Assembly (NCBI GenBank): GCA_913774625.1 | Contig: CAJYHL010000069.1 | Span: 62,001-126,000 of the forward strand | Reading direction: 5' to 3' | Length of the DNA: 64,000 nt | Origin: an uncultured Acidovorax sp. | Lineage (GTDB): Bacteria; Pseudomonadota; Gammaproteobacteria; Burkholderiales; Burkholderiaceae_C | Part shown: positions 28,452 through 37,511 of the stretch, in pieces | How positions within the stretch are numbered: position 1 is the first letter of the stretch | Layout: the number at the start of each line of letters is the position of its first letter | Position numbers and translations under genes: made by a program | The notes under the pieces: model-generated | Seen by the model: only the letters and a program-made list of their open reading frames with translations | Database searches by the model: none | What the model was told of the DNA's origin: nothing

Positions 28452-29282
28452 TCAGCGCGGCTGCTGCAGCCAGGTCAGGCGGTAGAGCCTGGGGTCGTTC
28501 AGGTAGAAGCTCTGGATCGCCTGGCGCACGGCGGGCGAGTTCTTGTAGATGTCCAGGAACTGTGCGATGCGCGGGTCCGCCGCGCGGTCCTTGCGCGCCA
28601 CGAACTGGATCGCCCAGGAATCGTCCTCGTAGCTGGTGTAGGCCAGCGCCTTGGTGGCGTCGAAGGCCTTCGACGGAATGATGAAGTACGGGAAGCCCTG
28701 GGCCAGTTCCACGTCCTGCGCGGCGCGCACCAGCTGCGGGCCTTCGACCTCGATGAACTGCAGGTTCTTCGGGTTGGAGCGGATGTCGGCCAGCGTGCCC
28801 AGCAGGCCCGTGTCCGGGCGCAGCGTGATCAGGCCGGCATGCTGCAGCAGGCGCAGCGCGCGGCCGATGTTCACCGGGTCGCTGGCGATCGCCACCTTGG
28901 CGCCCTGCGGCACCTGGGCCAGCGAGGCATGGCGCGTGGAATACAGGCCCAGGTACGAGAGGATGCCCGGCTGCACGCTCACGAAGCCGAAGCCCTGGCT
29001 GCGCACCGCATTGGCTAGGTAGTTGCTGTTCTGGTAGTAGTTCAGGTCGATGTCGCCGGCCTGCAGCGCCACGTTGGGCGTGGTCCAGTCGGTGAACTCC
29101 ACCACCTGCACGTCCAGGCCCCGGGCCTTGGCCTCCTTGGCGGCCACCTCGACCGAGTCGGCGAAGATGCCCGGCACCACGCCGATCTTGAGCGGCTTGG
29201 CCAGGGCGCCTCCGGCCAGCAGGGCGGCGCCGGCGAGGGCGATGAAGAGTCGTTGCAGGAACGTGGCGATGCGGGGTGTCAT
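28452..29282 (-). CDS. MetQ-like periplasmic binding protein 3
   Basis: 276 aa. Signal peptide MTPRIATFLQRLFIALAGAALLAGGALA, no lipobox. NLPA domain with EFTDWTTPN and NYYQNSNYLANAV (His-containing QHQ of its paralogues replaced by QNS) and SDPVNIGRALRLLQHAGLITL. The altered ligand loop suggests a different specificity from binding proteins 1 and 2. The gene lies between an SfnB-type oxidoreductase and the DszA-like enzyme. Confidence 0.9.
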   Translation of the reverse strand: MTPRIATFLQRLFIALAGAALLAGGALAKPLKIGVVPGIFADSVEVAAKEAKARGLDVQVVEFTDWTTPNVALQAGDIDLNYYQNSNYLANAVRSQGFGFVSVQPGILSYLGLYSTRHASLAQVPQGAKVAIASDPVNIGRALRLLQHAGLITLRPDTGLLGTLADIRSNPKNLQFIEVEGPQLVRAAQDVELAQGFPYFIIPSKAFDATKALAYTSYEDDSWAIQFVARKDRAADPRIAQFLDIYKNSPAVRQAIQSFYLNDPRLYRLTWLQQPR

Positions 29283-29343
29283 GGTCTGGGCGATAGCGAA
29301 AAGGGAACGGGCGGGAAAGAAGCGGGAAAAGGGCGGTGCCCGG

Positions 29344-30630
29344 TCAGAGCGCGCCGTGGCGCGGCGGGTGGCGGCCGTTCAGGTGGAAGTTGCCCACCGC
29401 GTGGTACTTCCAGCGCACCGGGTCGTGCAGCGTGTGCGTGCGGGCGTTGCGCCAGAAGCGGTCCAGGCCCTGGCGGCCCGTGGTGGCGGAGGTGCCGCCC
29501 AGCTCGAACAGCCGGCTGCCTGCATCCAGCGACGCCGTGGTGGTGAGTGCGCGCGCCTCGGCCACGGCCACGGAGGCCTCGGCCACGCTGCGCTCGGTGG
29601 CCTCGGCCTGGGCCGCATCCACGAAACGGGCGGCGCGGCGCACCAGGGCCTCGGCGGCGCGCACGCGCACCGCGATCTCGCCCACCTGCAGCACCAGCAG
29701 CGGGTCGTCGGCGGCGCGGTCCACCTGCGCGTCGATCCAGGGCCGGGCGTGCTCGCGCACGAAGGGCAGCGTCGCGGCCAGCGCCGCGCGGGCCTGCCCC
29801 AGGTCGATGGCCGCGTGCAGCAGCTGCGCCAGCGGGCCGATGGGCGTGGGCCGCTCGAACGAGGTGAGGAAGGGCACGACCCAGCCGGCTTCGATGGCCA
29901 CGTTGTCGAACTCCACCGACCCGCTGCCCGTCACGCGCTGGCCGAAGCCGTCCCAGTCGTCGGTGATGCGCACGCCCGGCGCGTTGCGGGGCACGAAGGC
30001 CAGGTAGGTGACTTCGCGCTCGTCCGCCTCCTTGGCGACCACCAGCGTGGGAATCCAGTGCGCGTAGAGCGCGCCGGTGCAGTAGAACTTGCGGCCGATG
30101 ACGCGCAAGCCCCCTGCGCCATCAGGCACCAGCCGCGTGCGGCGCTGGAAGTCCTTGTGGCCGATCTCGGCCAGCGCGTTGCCGAAGCGCTCGCCCGCCA
30201 GCACGCGGCTGTAGAAGAAGCGCTTCTGCGCATCGCTGCCGCCCACGCGCAGCACCTCCAGCGCATAGAAATGGTTCTGCGGAATCTGGCCCAGCGAGCC
30301 ATCGGCCGCGCTCACCCGCGCGATCACTTCGGCCAGCGTGCCGGCCGAAACGCCCGGTCCGCCGTGTTCGCGCGGCACGGTGATGGCCCAGAGCCCGCTG
30401 GCGACGAAGTCGTCCAGCTCGGCCCAGGGCTGCAGCCGCTCGCGGTCGCGCCGGGCCGCATCGGGCGCGACGTGTTCGGCAAAGCGCTGGGCGGCGGCCA
30501 GCGCCTCGGCATCGCTGGCGATGCGCTGCGGCCTGCCGGCCGGGGGCGGGGCGGGCGCGGCCTCTACGGGCGGCACCGGGGCGGCGGTGAAGAGGGCGCT
30601 GGCGGGGGATGCGGGGGGCAGCAAGGACAT
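29344..30630 (-). CDS. SfnB-family oxidoreductase 2 (operon A)
   Basis: 428 aa from ATG 30630 (MSLLPPASP); a Pro/Ala-rich leader of ~35 residues is not part of the fold. Acyl-CoA dehydrogenase fold with DGSLGQIPQNHFYALEVLR, IGRKFYCTGALYAHWIP, TDDWDGFGQRVTGSGSVEFD and the terminal GLDRFWRNARTHTLHDPVRWKYHAVGNFHLNG. SfnB proteins belong to the sulfone/sulfonate scavenging regulon of pseudomonads; the exact reaction is unproven. Second gene of operon A, 62 bp after its paralogue. Confidence 0.9.
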   Translation of the reverse strand: MSLLPPASPASALFTAAPVPPVEAAPAPPPAGRPQRIASDAEALAAAQRFAEHVAPDAARRDRERLQPWAELDDFVASGLWAITVPREHGGPGVSAGTLAEVIARVSAADGSLGQIPQNHFYALEVLRVGGSDAQKRFFYSRVLAGERFGNALAEIGHKDFQRRTRLVPDGAGGLRVIGRKFYCTGALYAHWIPTLVVAKEADEREVTYLAFVPRNAPGVRITDDWDGFGQRVTGSGSVEFDNVAIEAGWVVPFLTSFERPTPIGPLAQLLHAAIDLGQARAALAATLPFVREHARPWIDAQVDRAADDPLLVLQVGEIAVRVRAAEALVRRAARFVDAAQAEATERSVAEASVAVAEARALTTTASLDAGSRLFELGGTSATTGRQGLDRFWRNARTHTLHDPVRWKYHAVGNFHLNGRHPPRHGAL

Positions 30631-30692
30631 GCTCGGGTCTCGGTATCGGTCTGTTCGGGAGGGCGGGGCTGGCGGGGGGCTTGGAGCCGCTC

Positions 30693-31955
30693 TCAATTCC
30701 AGGAATGGCGCCGGGGATGCACCCCATTCAGCAGGTGGTTGCCGATGAGGTGCAGCTTCCAGCGCACCGGGTCGTGCAGCGTGTGGACGCGGGCATTGCG
30801 CCAGTGGCGGTCCAGGTTGTGCGCGGCGCGCGTGGCGGAAGAGCCCGCCAGCTCGAACAGCTTTTCGCTGGCCTCCAGCGCGATGCGGGTGGTCAGCACC
30901 TTGGCCTCGGCCACGGCGACCGAGGCGCGGGCGCTGTCCTCGGCGGTGTATCCACCGCCGGCCGCAGCGGCGCGCGCGGCCAGTTCGTCGAACAGCAAGC
31001 CCGTGTCACGCAGCACCTCGCGCGCGGCGTGCAGGTCGATCTGCAGCCGGCCCACGTCTGCAATCAGATAGGGGTCGTCATGCGCGTGCTGCACGCCCGA
31101 ATCCACCCAGGGCCGGGCGCGCTCGCGCACGAAGCGCTGCGCGTCGGCCACCGCCGCCTCGGCAATGCCCTGGTCGATGGCCGCCTGCAGCAGCTGCGAG
31201 GTGGGGCCCCAGAGCCCCGGCCGGTCGGCCAGCTGCCAGAGGGGCAGCACATCGGCCTCATCGACCGGCACGTCGTCGAACACCACCGTGCCGCTGGCGG
31301 TGGTGCGCTGGCCGAAGGCGTCCCAGTCGTCCACCACGGCCAGGCCCGGCGCCTCGCGCGGCACCCACACCTGCACGCTGCGGCCCGCGTCGTCGGTCGC
31401 GCGCACGGGAATGCGGTGGGCGAACAGCGCGCCGGTGGAATAGAAGCGCTTGCCCGTCAGCACCAGCTGCCCCTGCGGCGTGGTGCGCAGCCGCGTGGCG
31501 CCGTGCAGCGTGGTGGCGGCGCCGTCGGCCTTGCGCTCCGGCCCGGCATTGCCCAGCCGCCGGCCGGCCAGCACCTCGGCATAGAAGCGCTCCTTCTGCG
31601 CGGGCGTGCCCAGCTCGTGCAGCACGCCCAGCACGCCGAAATGGTTCTGCGGAATCTGCCCCAGGGACGAGTCCGCCGCATTGAGGATCACGAACACCTC
31701 GGCCAGCGTGGCGTAGGAGACCTGCGCCCCGCCATGGCTGCACGGCACGGTGATGGCGCCCAGGCCGCTGGCGGACCAGCGCGTCAGCTCGTCCCAGGGC
31801 AGGCGCCGCTCGCGGTCGCGTTCGGAGGCGCCGGGCGCGAATTCAGCCGCCAGCCGGTGCGCGGCGTCGATGGCGTCGGCATCGGTGGCGATGCGCGCCA
31901 CGTCGGTGGGGGTGTCGGGCAGGCCTTGCTGCAGCAGTGCGGGTCGTGCGGTCAT
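30693..31955 (-). CDS. SfnB-family oxidoreductase 1 (operon A)
   Basis: 420 aa from ATG 31955 (MTARPALLQQG). Strong SfnB signature DSSLGQIPQNHFGVLGVL, LTGKRFYSTGALFAHRIPV, DDWDAFGQRTTASGTVVFDD and NLDRHWRNARVHTLHDPVRWKLHLIGNHLLNG. It is clearly paralogous to the next gene and the likely result of tandem duplication. First gene of operon A, whose promoter region also carries a TCCCGCATA motif at 32008-32021. Probable flavin-dependent oxidation of a sulfur compound. Confidence 0.9.
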   Translation of the reverse strand: MTARPALLQQGLPDTPTDVARIATDADAIDAAHRLAAEFAPGASERDRERRLPWDELTRWSASGLGAITVPCSHGGAQVSYATLAEVFVILNAADSSLGQIPQNHFGVLGVLHELGTPAQKERFYAEVLAGRRLGNAGPERKADGAATTLHGATRLRTTPQGQLVLTGKRFYSTGALFAHRIPVRATDDAGRSVQVWVPREAPGLAVVDDWDAFGQRTTASGTVVFDDVPVDEADVLPLWQLADRPGLWGPTSQLLQAAIDQGIAEAAVADAQRFVRERARPWVDSGVQHAHDDPYLIADVGRLQIDLHAAREVLRDTGLLFDELAARAAAAGGGYTAEDSARASVAVAEAKVLTTRIALEASEKLFELAGSSATRAAHNLDRHWRNARVHTLHDPVRWKLHLIGNHLLNGVHPRRHSWN

Positions 31956-32007
31956 GCATGGATTGGAGACCGGGACGCTGCGGCGTGGTGCTAAGGAATT
32001 GGTGTAT

Positions 32008-32021
32008 GGATATGCGGGATT
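32008..32021 (-). promoter_or_regulatory. TCCCGCATA element upstream of operon A
   Basis: Minus-strand TCCCGCATATCCAT matches TTCCGCATAAGCAT of operon C at 11 of 14 positions and lies ~55 bp before the operon A start codon. Confidence 0.45.
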
Positions 32022-32242
32022 TGTTGGGGGCTGCCGGAGGACGGCGGCTGAGGTGCTTGGGGCCACATCCCTTGTGGCGTGCCCATTGGAGCGGGTCATG
32101 ACCTTTGCTCAGTGGGGCTGACGAGCAAGGGCGTGAGCAGGTCCACAAGCTGTGCGAGAACGTGCAGCATGCTTCCGGAGCATGCAGACCACGTGCGGCG
32201 AGAGAAATTCCACCACTGAACATCGGCACCGCTCCTATCGCC

Positions 32243-32262
32243 AAATATGTGCAAATTTCACG
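32243..32262 (+). repeat. MarR operator candidate, copy 1
   Basis: AAATATGTGCAAATTTCACG. 17 of 20 positions match the copy at 32381. It holds AAAT/ATTT arms around ATGTGCAA. It lies 179 bp before the MarR start, between the divergent transcription units. Confidence 0.6.
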
Positions 32263-32380
32263 CTATTGGCTCATGGCCCAATGCCTGCGTGCACTACTGT
32301 TGTGCTCCATGGCCTGCATACCGTGCTATTGCCGGGTTCTTCTGCCTGGAAATGCTGGCACCGAACTTGCTCAATCGTGG

Positions 32381-32400
32381 ATATATGTGCATTTTTCACG
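32381..32400 (+). repeat. MarR operator candidate, copy 2
   Basis: ATATATGTGCATTTTTCACG, 17/20 identical to copy 1 and 138 bp downstream of it. It ends 40 bp before the MarR start codon, where it would overlap the promoter. Confidence 0.6.
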
Positions 32401-32440
32401 TAAATGATCAGCCACCCAGAGTGGCGCGGAGGTCGATAGG

Positions 32441-32956
32441 ATGACGGAGAAAATCCCGAGCACGTCCCCATCCGGTTATATGACTCTGCGGCTGGATGCG
32501 CTCAACAGCATGGCCAAGCAGCTGGGTTCGCGCAGTCACGAGGCTGCGCTGGGGCTCACCCTTCGAGAGGTTCGGCTACTGCTCCTGATCCAGGAGCATC
32601 CCGGCCTGAGTGTCAGCGAATTGGTGGCGAGGTCCTTCCTGGAACGGACTCTGGTTTCCAAGGGGGTCACGCAGCTCTGCCAGCTGGGGTTGGCTGAACG
32701 TCGCGCTGACGCGCGCGATGCTCGCCAGATCGGCCTTCGGCTCACGCGTAAAGGTCAAACCGCGGCACGCACCGCCAGCGCCATCGCGCGTACGGGGATC
32801 GAGGGCATGCTGTCCGTGCTGACACCGCACGAACGCGAGATCTTCGAAGGCGCACTCGAGAAGATGACCGCCAAGGTGCAGTCCGACCTCGACGCGGCAT
32901 TGCAGGCCGATGCCGTCGCTAACGCCAAGACAACCGGAGGCAAGCGATCCCCATGA
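32441..32956 (+). CDS. MarR-family regulator of the amide/amine cassette
   Basis: 171 aa with a good ribosome site (GGAGG). Winged-helix core: LTLREVRLLLLIQEHPGLSVSELVARSFLERTLVSKGVTQLCQLGLAERRADARDARQIGLRLTRKG (~38-105), with the wing DARDARQ. Dimerisation helices flank it. Genes of this family usually repress an adjacent catabolic operon and release on binding an aromatic ligand. As first gene of a six-gene plus-strand cassette with two upstream 20-bp repeats, it is the likely local regulator. Confidence 0.9.
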   Translation: MTEKIPSTSPSGYMTLRLDALNSMAKQLGSRSHEAALGLTLREVRLLLLIQEHPGLSVSELVARSFLERTLVSKGVTQLCQLGLAERRADARDARQIGLRLTRKGQTAARTASAIARTGIEGMLSVLTPHEREIFEGALEKMTAKVQSDLDAALQADAVANAKTTGGKRSP

Positions 32957-33017
32957 TCACTCCTCCCTTCTGAGCGCGCCGCGGAAGCGGCCCGCCTTCC
33001 TGAGCCACGCCGAGTCA

Positions 33018-33040
33018 CCCCGCTGCCGCCACGCAGCGGG
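33018..33040 (+). other. Stem-loop between MarR gene and permease gene
   Basis: CCCGCTG and CAGCGGG surround a short loop within the 200-bp gap after the MarR gene. There is no T-run, so it is a weak attenuator or RNA-processing candidate only. Confidence 0.35.
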
Positions 33041-33156
33041 CCAGGGGTCGCTGCGCCCGCGCGCAGCGCCTGTCCCGATTTTCTTGTGATTTGCAGCAGC
33101 CGATGGCGCAGCCGCGCGACCGGCCGGACTGCCTCGTCTTCATTAGGAGCAACACC

Positions 33157-34518
33157 ATGAGCACGTCTTTATCCAATGCCGGAACAGATCGGTCAGATCA
33201 GCCGTCGCCAAGCGGCCTCAAGCGCACGCTGGGTCTGCGCGACCTTGTCGCATATGGCTTGGCCTATATCGCCTTGATCACGCCGATGACCACGCTGGGC
33301 TTCGTTTGGGAGGCCTCCGGCGGACTGGTGGCGCTGGCCTATCTGCTGGGCGCCTTGTGCATGTACCTCACCGCCAAGAGCTACGCGGTGATGGGTGAGA
33401 TCGTGCCTCAAGCTGGCTCCGTCTACGGCTACGCGCGCCATAGCCTGGGGGCCTTGCCGGGCTTCATCGCCGGATGGCTCATCCTGCTGGACTACCTGCT
33501 GATTCCGGCCTTGGTCTTCACGCTCATGTCAGTGAGCGTGCAAACGTTGATGCCCGGCATCGACCGTTCCACCTGGCTGGTCATTCTCGTCGGCGTGTCC
33601 TTCGTAATCAACTGGTTCGGCGTCACCATCACGACGCGCGTGAGCCTGCTCTCGGTCATCGCCCAGTGCTTCATCGTCGCTGGTGTATTGGGCTTGTCCG
33701 TATGGGCGCTTTATCACGGCAAGGGTACGGGGGGATTGACGCTGGCACCGATCTACAGCGCCACGGCATTCGATCCCGCCAAGGTGTTCACCGCCACGTC
33801 GATCTGCGTGCTCTCCTTCCTTGGTTTCGACGCCATATCGACACTGTCGGAGGAAGTGCGCAGCGACGACCCGAAGCTCATCGGCCGAGCCATCATGCGG
33901 GTGCTGCTGATCTGTGCTTTGGTCTTCTTCGTGACTACGTGGGTGCTCGGCAATCTTCTGCACGGGGTCGAGATCCACGATCCAGCCGCAGCCATCTTCG
34001 AGTTGCTGGCGGCTCAGATCGGCCCTTGGTCGGCAGTGGCGCTGGCATGGCTCCTGGCCATCACGGTCGGCTTTGCCAACGCGCTGCCCATGCAGGTGGG
34101 CGTCGCTCGCGTGCTGTTCGCCATGGGTCGCGACCATCAGTTGCCCGCTCTGTTCGCGCGGATTCATCCGAAGCACGGCACACCCCACGTAGCCATGGTC
34201 GTCTCGACGGCACTGTCGCTGCTGGTCGCACTGGTATTGCTCGACAACATCGACTTGCTGGCCTCATTCGTCAATTTCGGTGCGCTTTCGGCCTTTGTGC
34301 TGCTGCACCTGTCGGTGCTGGTTCGGCTGGGCTTGCGCAATCCACAACGCCGCATCGTGCCGCACGTGCTGGTGCCGGTCATCGGCATTGTCATCGTGCT
34401 GGCGGTCTTCTCGGGCATGCATCGCACCGCTGTCGAAGTCGGTCTGGTTTGGCTATCGATCGGTCTGATCTATGGCGCATGGCTGCGCACCAAGGGACGC
34501 ACCAGGCTCGACCTCTGA
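33157..34518 (+). CDS. APC-superfamily amine/amino acid permease
   Basis: 453 aa from ATG 33157 with ribosome site TAGGAGC. Twelve hydrophobic helices. N-terminal LKRTLGLRDLVAYGLAYIALITPMTTLGFVWEASGG and SFLGFDAISTLSEEVRSDDPKLIGRAIM in helix 6 region are typical of the PuuP/YhdG-like APC group (polyamine and amine importers). It probably imports the amine or amide used by the downstream enzymes; the substrate cannot be read from sequence. Confidence 0.9.
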   Translation: MSTSLSNAGTDRSDQPSPSGLKRTLGLRDLVAYGLAYIALITPMTTLGFVWEASGGLVALAYLLGALCMYLTAKSYAVMGEIVPQAGSVYGYARHSLGALPGFIAGWLILLDYLLIPALVFTLMSVSVQTLMPGIDRSTWLVILVGVSFVINWFGVTITTRVSLLSVIAQCFIVAGVLGLSVWALYHGKGTGGLTLAPIYSATAFDPAKVFTATSICVLSFLGFDAISTLSEEVRSDDPKLIGRAIMRVLLICALVFFVTTWVLGNLLHGVEIHDPAAAIFELLAAQIGPWSAVALAWLLAITVGFANALPMQVGVARVLFAMGRDHQLPALFARIHPKHGTPHVAMVVSTALSLLVALVLLDNIDLLASFVNFGALSAFVLLHLSVLVRLGLRNPQRRIVPHVLVPVIGIVIVLAVFSGMHRTAVEVGLVWLSIGLIYGAWLRTKGRTRLDL

Positions 34519-34565
34519 AAGCACGTGTGCCTCTCCGAATCTCCCGTCTTCTACCCGAAAAACTT

Positions 34566-36083
34566 ATGACTTCATCCCAAACTTCAGCAGCTGCGCCTTC
34601 CCACCTGTCGGTTGGCAACGATGCTCTGCTGTCGGGTTCGGCGCACGCCATGCTGGAGGCGCTCGAACAACGGCGCATCAGCGCGGAGGAGCTGCTGCGT
34701 TCGCATTGGGCGCGTACCGACCGGCTGAACCCAGAACTCAACATCGTGGTGGACCAGAACCGTGATGAAGCACTGGCAACGGCCAGGGGTATCGACGAAG
34801 CTCGCGCACGCGGCGCCAGTCCGGGCGTGCTCGCAGGGCTGCCGATGACCATCAAAGACTCTTTCGAGGTCGTTGGCATGGGGGCGACTTGCGGCCTTAC
34901 GAACCTGGCGGGCCATCGGCCGGCGTCCGATGCCTTGACGGTTGGCCGCCTGCGCAGGGCAGGTGCTGTGATCTACGGCAAAACCAACGTGCCTCAAGCC
35001 TGTGGCGACCATCAGTCCTATAACGACCTCTATGGCACCACCCGCAATCCATGGAACCCGGCGCGCACTCCCGGAGGCTCCTCCGGCGGATCCGCGGCGG
35101 CACTGGCGGCCGGCTTGACGCCTCTGGAGCTAGGGAGCGATATCGGCGGCTCGATTCGGTGCCCGGCCCACTTCTGCGGGGTCTATGGCCACAAGACCAC
35201 GCATGGGCTGTTGCCGGCGGCCGGCCACATACCGCCATCTCCGCACGGCACGCGAGGTTCAGAGCTGAGCGTCATCGGCCCATTGGCGCGCGACCCGGCC
35301 GATCTGTCGCTGGCGCTCGATGTGCTGCTGGGCCTGCATGATCAGGGAGGTGTCGATCCGCTGCCGCCAGCACGGCATGACAGGTTGGAGGATTTTCGCG
35401 TTGCACTGTGGCTCGACGCTTATCCCTTGGACGACCACTACCGTGGCGCGATCCTGGACTATGTGGACGACTTGCGCCGAGTGGGAGTACAGGTGGACGC
35501 TACGGCCCGCCCGGTCATCGATCCCGTCGGGTCGCACGACACCTACCTGGAAACGCTGTTTGGCGTCATCGGCAGCCGAATGACCGCCGAGGCCCTCGCG
35601 TCTTTTGAACGGCAGGTGCGCGCAGCCGGCCCCGTCCCCTACGCCGATGAGCTGTCGCGCTACGTACGCGGCAATGGCCATCTATCGCCCACCGTACAAG
35701 CGGCGCGGGCGCACCTGGGCCAGGCCTGGCGAGCATTCTTCCGGGACTTCGACGTGCTGATCTGCCCCGTTACGCCCACGGTGGCGTTCTCTCACGACCA
35801 TCTTGGCGGGCACGGCCCCGCCGCACAGTTGCAGCGCCGGATAGACGTCAGCGGCGCACCGCATCCCTATCTCGACAACCTCTCGTGGCCGGGGCTGGTC
35901 ACCGTGGCGAACCTGCCTGCCACGGCCATGCCCACCGGGCATCTCGTGCAGGGATTGCCCGCAGGGGTGCAGGTCGTCGGGCCATTGGCGGAGGACCGCA
36001 CGCCGCTGCGTTTCGCCACATTGGCAGCCCAACGGCTGAGCCCTTTCAAAGCGCCTTCATTCAACCACTTGAGCAACGTTTAA
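34566..36083 (+). CDS. Amidase signature family amidase
   Basis: 505 aa from ATG 34566. The Ser-cisSer-Lys triad is intact: Lys97 in AGLPMTIKDSF, cis-Ser172 in PGGSSGGSAAAL and nucleophile Ser196 in GSDIGGSIRCP. It hydrolyses a carboxylic amide to acid plus amine or ammonia. Position 48 bp after the permease and 20 bp before an amine oxidase suggests that the amine it releases is the substrate of the next enzyme. No signal peptide, so cytoplasmic. Confidence 0.93.
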   Translation: MTSSQTSAAAPSHLSVGNDALLSGSAHAMLEALEQRRISAEELLRSHWARTDRLNPELNIVVDQNRDEALATARGIDEARARGASPGVLAGLPMTIKDSFEVVGMGATCGLTNLAGHRPASDALTVGRLRRAGAVIYGKTNVPQACGDHQSYNDLYGTTRNPWNPARTPGGSSGGSAAALAAGLTPLELGSDIGGSIRCPAHFCGVYGHKTTHGLLPAAGHIPPSPHGTRGSELSVIGPLARDPADLSLALDVLLGLHDQGGVDPLPPARHDRLEDFRVALWLDAYPLDDHYRGAILDYVDDLRRVGVQVDATARPVIDPVGSHDTYLETLFGVIGSRMTAEALASFERQVRAAGPVPYADELSRYVRGNGHLSPTVQAARAHLGQAWRAFFRDFDVLICPVTPTVAFSHDHLGGHGPAAQLQRRIDVSGAPHPYLDNLSWPGLVTVANLPATAMPTGHLVQGLPAGVQVVGPLAEDRTPLRFATLAAQRLSPFKAPSFNHLSNV

Positions 36084-36102
36084 GCCTTCTGGAGTCTTTG
36101 CC

Positions 36103-37482
36103 ATGTCATCCACTCTTTCCATCCAAGACATCGATTGCGACGTCGCCGTCATCGGCGCAGGACTGGCCGGTCTGCGCGCGGCCGAGCGGCTGGCCGCTGC
36201 CGGCCTGAACTGCCACGTTCTCGAGGCGCGTGACCGCATCGGCGGACGGTTGCTGAGTCAACGCCTGGATTGCGGTGCGACGATCGACCTCGGTGGCCAA
36301 TGGGTCGGATCCATGCATCAGCGCGTGCTGGATGCGGCAAGGACCCATGGGCTGACGCTGTTTCCGACCTACGTGGAGGGAGACTCCGTATTCCTGATCG
36401 ACGGCCAGGTGCGGCGCCGTCCCGGACTGTTTCCCGAAGTCGACGCCTCTACCCAGCAAGACATCGACAGAGCGATGGAGGCGCTCGACCAGCTGCGCCG
36501 TACCATCGATCCACAGCGGCCGTGGGCGGCAGAAGATGCCCGCCTGCTGGACGGGCAAACCTATGCATCGTGGCTGCGCGAGCATGTTCCCAGCAAGGCT
36601 GCACGTGATGCGTTGGCTTACATCGCGTTATCGGTGTTCTCGATCGAGGCGCATGATCTGTCGCTGCTGCATTTCCTCTTCTACGTGAGTGCAGCGGGCG
36701 GCATAGACAACCTGATCAATACGCACGGCGGCGCGCAGGAACTGCGCTTCGTGGAAGGGGCGCAGCAACTCCCGATCCGCATGGCGCAGGCGCTGGGCGA
36801 GCGCGTCATCTGCAACGCGCCCGTCGTGTCCATCGAACAACATGCCGGTGGCGTCGTGGTCCACGCACGCGGCCTGCGGATGCGCGCTCGCCGCGCAATC
36901 GTGACGCTGCCGCCGACACTGGCTGGTCGTCTGACCTACGCCCCTGCCTTGCCGGGCCTGCGAGACCAGTACACGCAGCGCGCGGCCATGGGATCGGTGA
37001 TCAAGACCATGCTGGTCTACGACCGCCCTTTCTGGCGCGACCAGGGACTTTCCGGCCTGGCCTCATCGCAGGAATTGCCCATCAGCCTGACCTATGACAA
37101 CTCGCCGGCCGACGGCTCGGCAGGCGTCCTGGTTGGCTTTCTCGAAGCCGATGCCGGCCGCGAATGGGGCCAGCGTGACGCGGCACAGCGACGGGGCATG
37201 GTGGTGGATTGCATGCGCCGCTACTTCGGCGAAGGGGTAGCCAACTACACGCAGTACGTCGAACAGGATTGGGCAGAAGAGCCCTATACCCGGGGCGCCT
37301 ATGGCGGCTACCTGCCGCCGGGGGCCTGGACGTCCTACGGCCGTGCGGTGCGCGAACCTGTCGGGCGGCTGCACTGGGCAGGCACGGAAACCGCCACCGA
37401 ATGGAGCGGCTACATGGAAGGCGCGCTGCAATCCGGCGAACGCGTTGCCGCCGAGGTGGCAGCGGCGCTGGCCAACGACTGA
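36103..37482 (+). CDS. Flavin monoamine oxidase
   Basis: 459 aa. FAD-binding Rossmann motif DVAVIGAGLAGLRAAERL (GxGxxG at 18-23) with Glu41 and the RIGGR loop at 45-49. GATIDLGGQWVGSMHQ and the C-terminal LHWAGTETATEWSGYMEGALQSGERVAAEV are typical of bacterial MAO/tyramine-putrescine oxidases. No Cys is present in the covalent-FAD position, so FAD is probably non-covalent. It oxidises an amine to aldehyde, NH3 and H2O2. It lies between the amidase and aldehyde dehydrogenase genes. Confidence 0.93.
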   Translation: MSSTLSIQDIDCDVAVIGAGLAGLRAAERLAAAGLNCHVLEARDRIGGRLLSQRLDCGATIDLGGQWVGSMHQRVLDAARTHGLTLFPTYVEGDSVFLIDGQVRRRPGLFPEVDASTQQDIDRAMEALDQLRRTIDPQRPWAAEDARLLDGQTYASWLREHVPSKAARDALAYIALSVFSIEAHDLSLLHFLFYVSAAGGIDNLINTHGGAQELRFVEGAQQLPIRMAQALGERVICNAPVVSIEQHAGGVVVHARGLRMRARRAIVTLPPTLAGRLTYAPALPGLRDQYTQRAAMGSVIKTMLVYDRPFWRDQGLSGLASSQELPISLTYDNSPADGSAGVLVGFLEADAGREWGQRDAAQRRGMVVDCMRRYFGEGVANYTQYVEQDWAEEPYTRGAYGGYLPPGAWTSYGRAVREPVGRLHWAGTETATEWSGYMEGALQSGERVAAEVAAALAND

Positions 37483-37511
37483 TTCCACCACGGCACAAAG
37501 AGGAAGACATC

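Larger units (their letters stand above)
31956..32440. other. Divergent regulatory region between operon A and the amide/amine cassette
   Basis: 485 bp without a convincing gene, and clearly AT-richer in its right half. It contains the TATGCGGGA element (32011-32019) that belongs to operon A and the two 20-bp repeats in front of the MarR gene. No intrinsic terminator or RNA gene was recognised. Confidence 0.6.
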
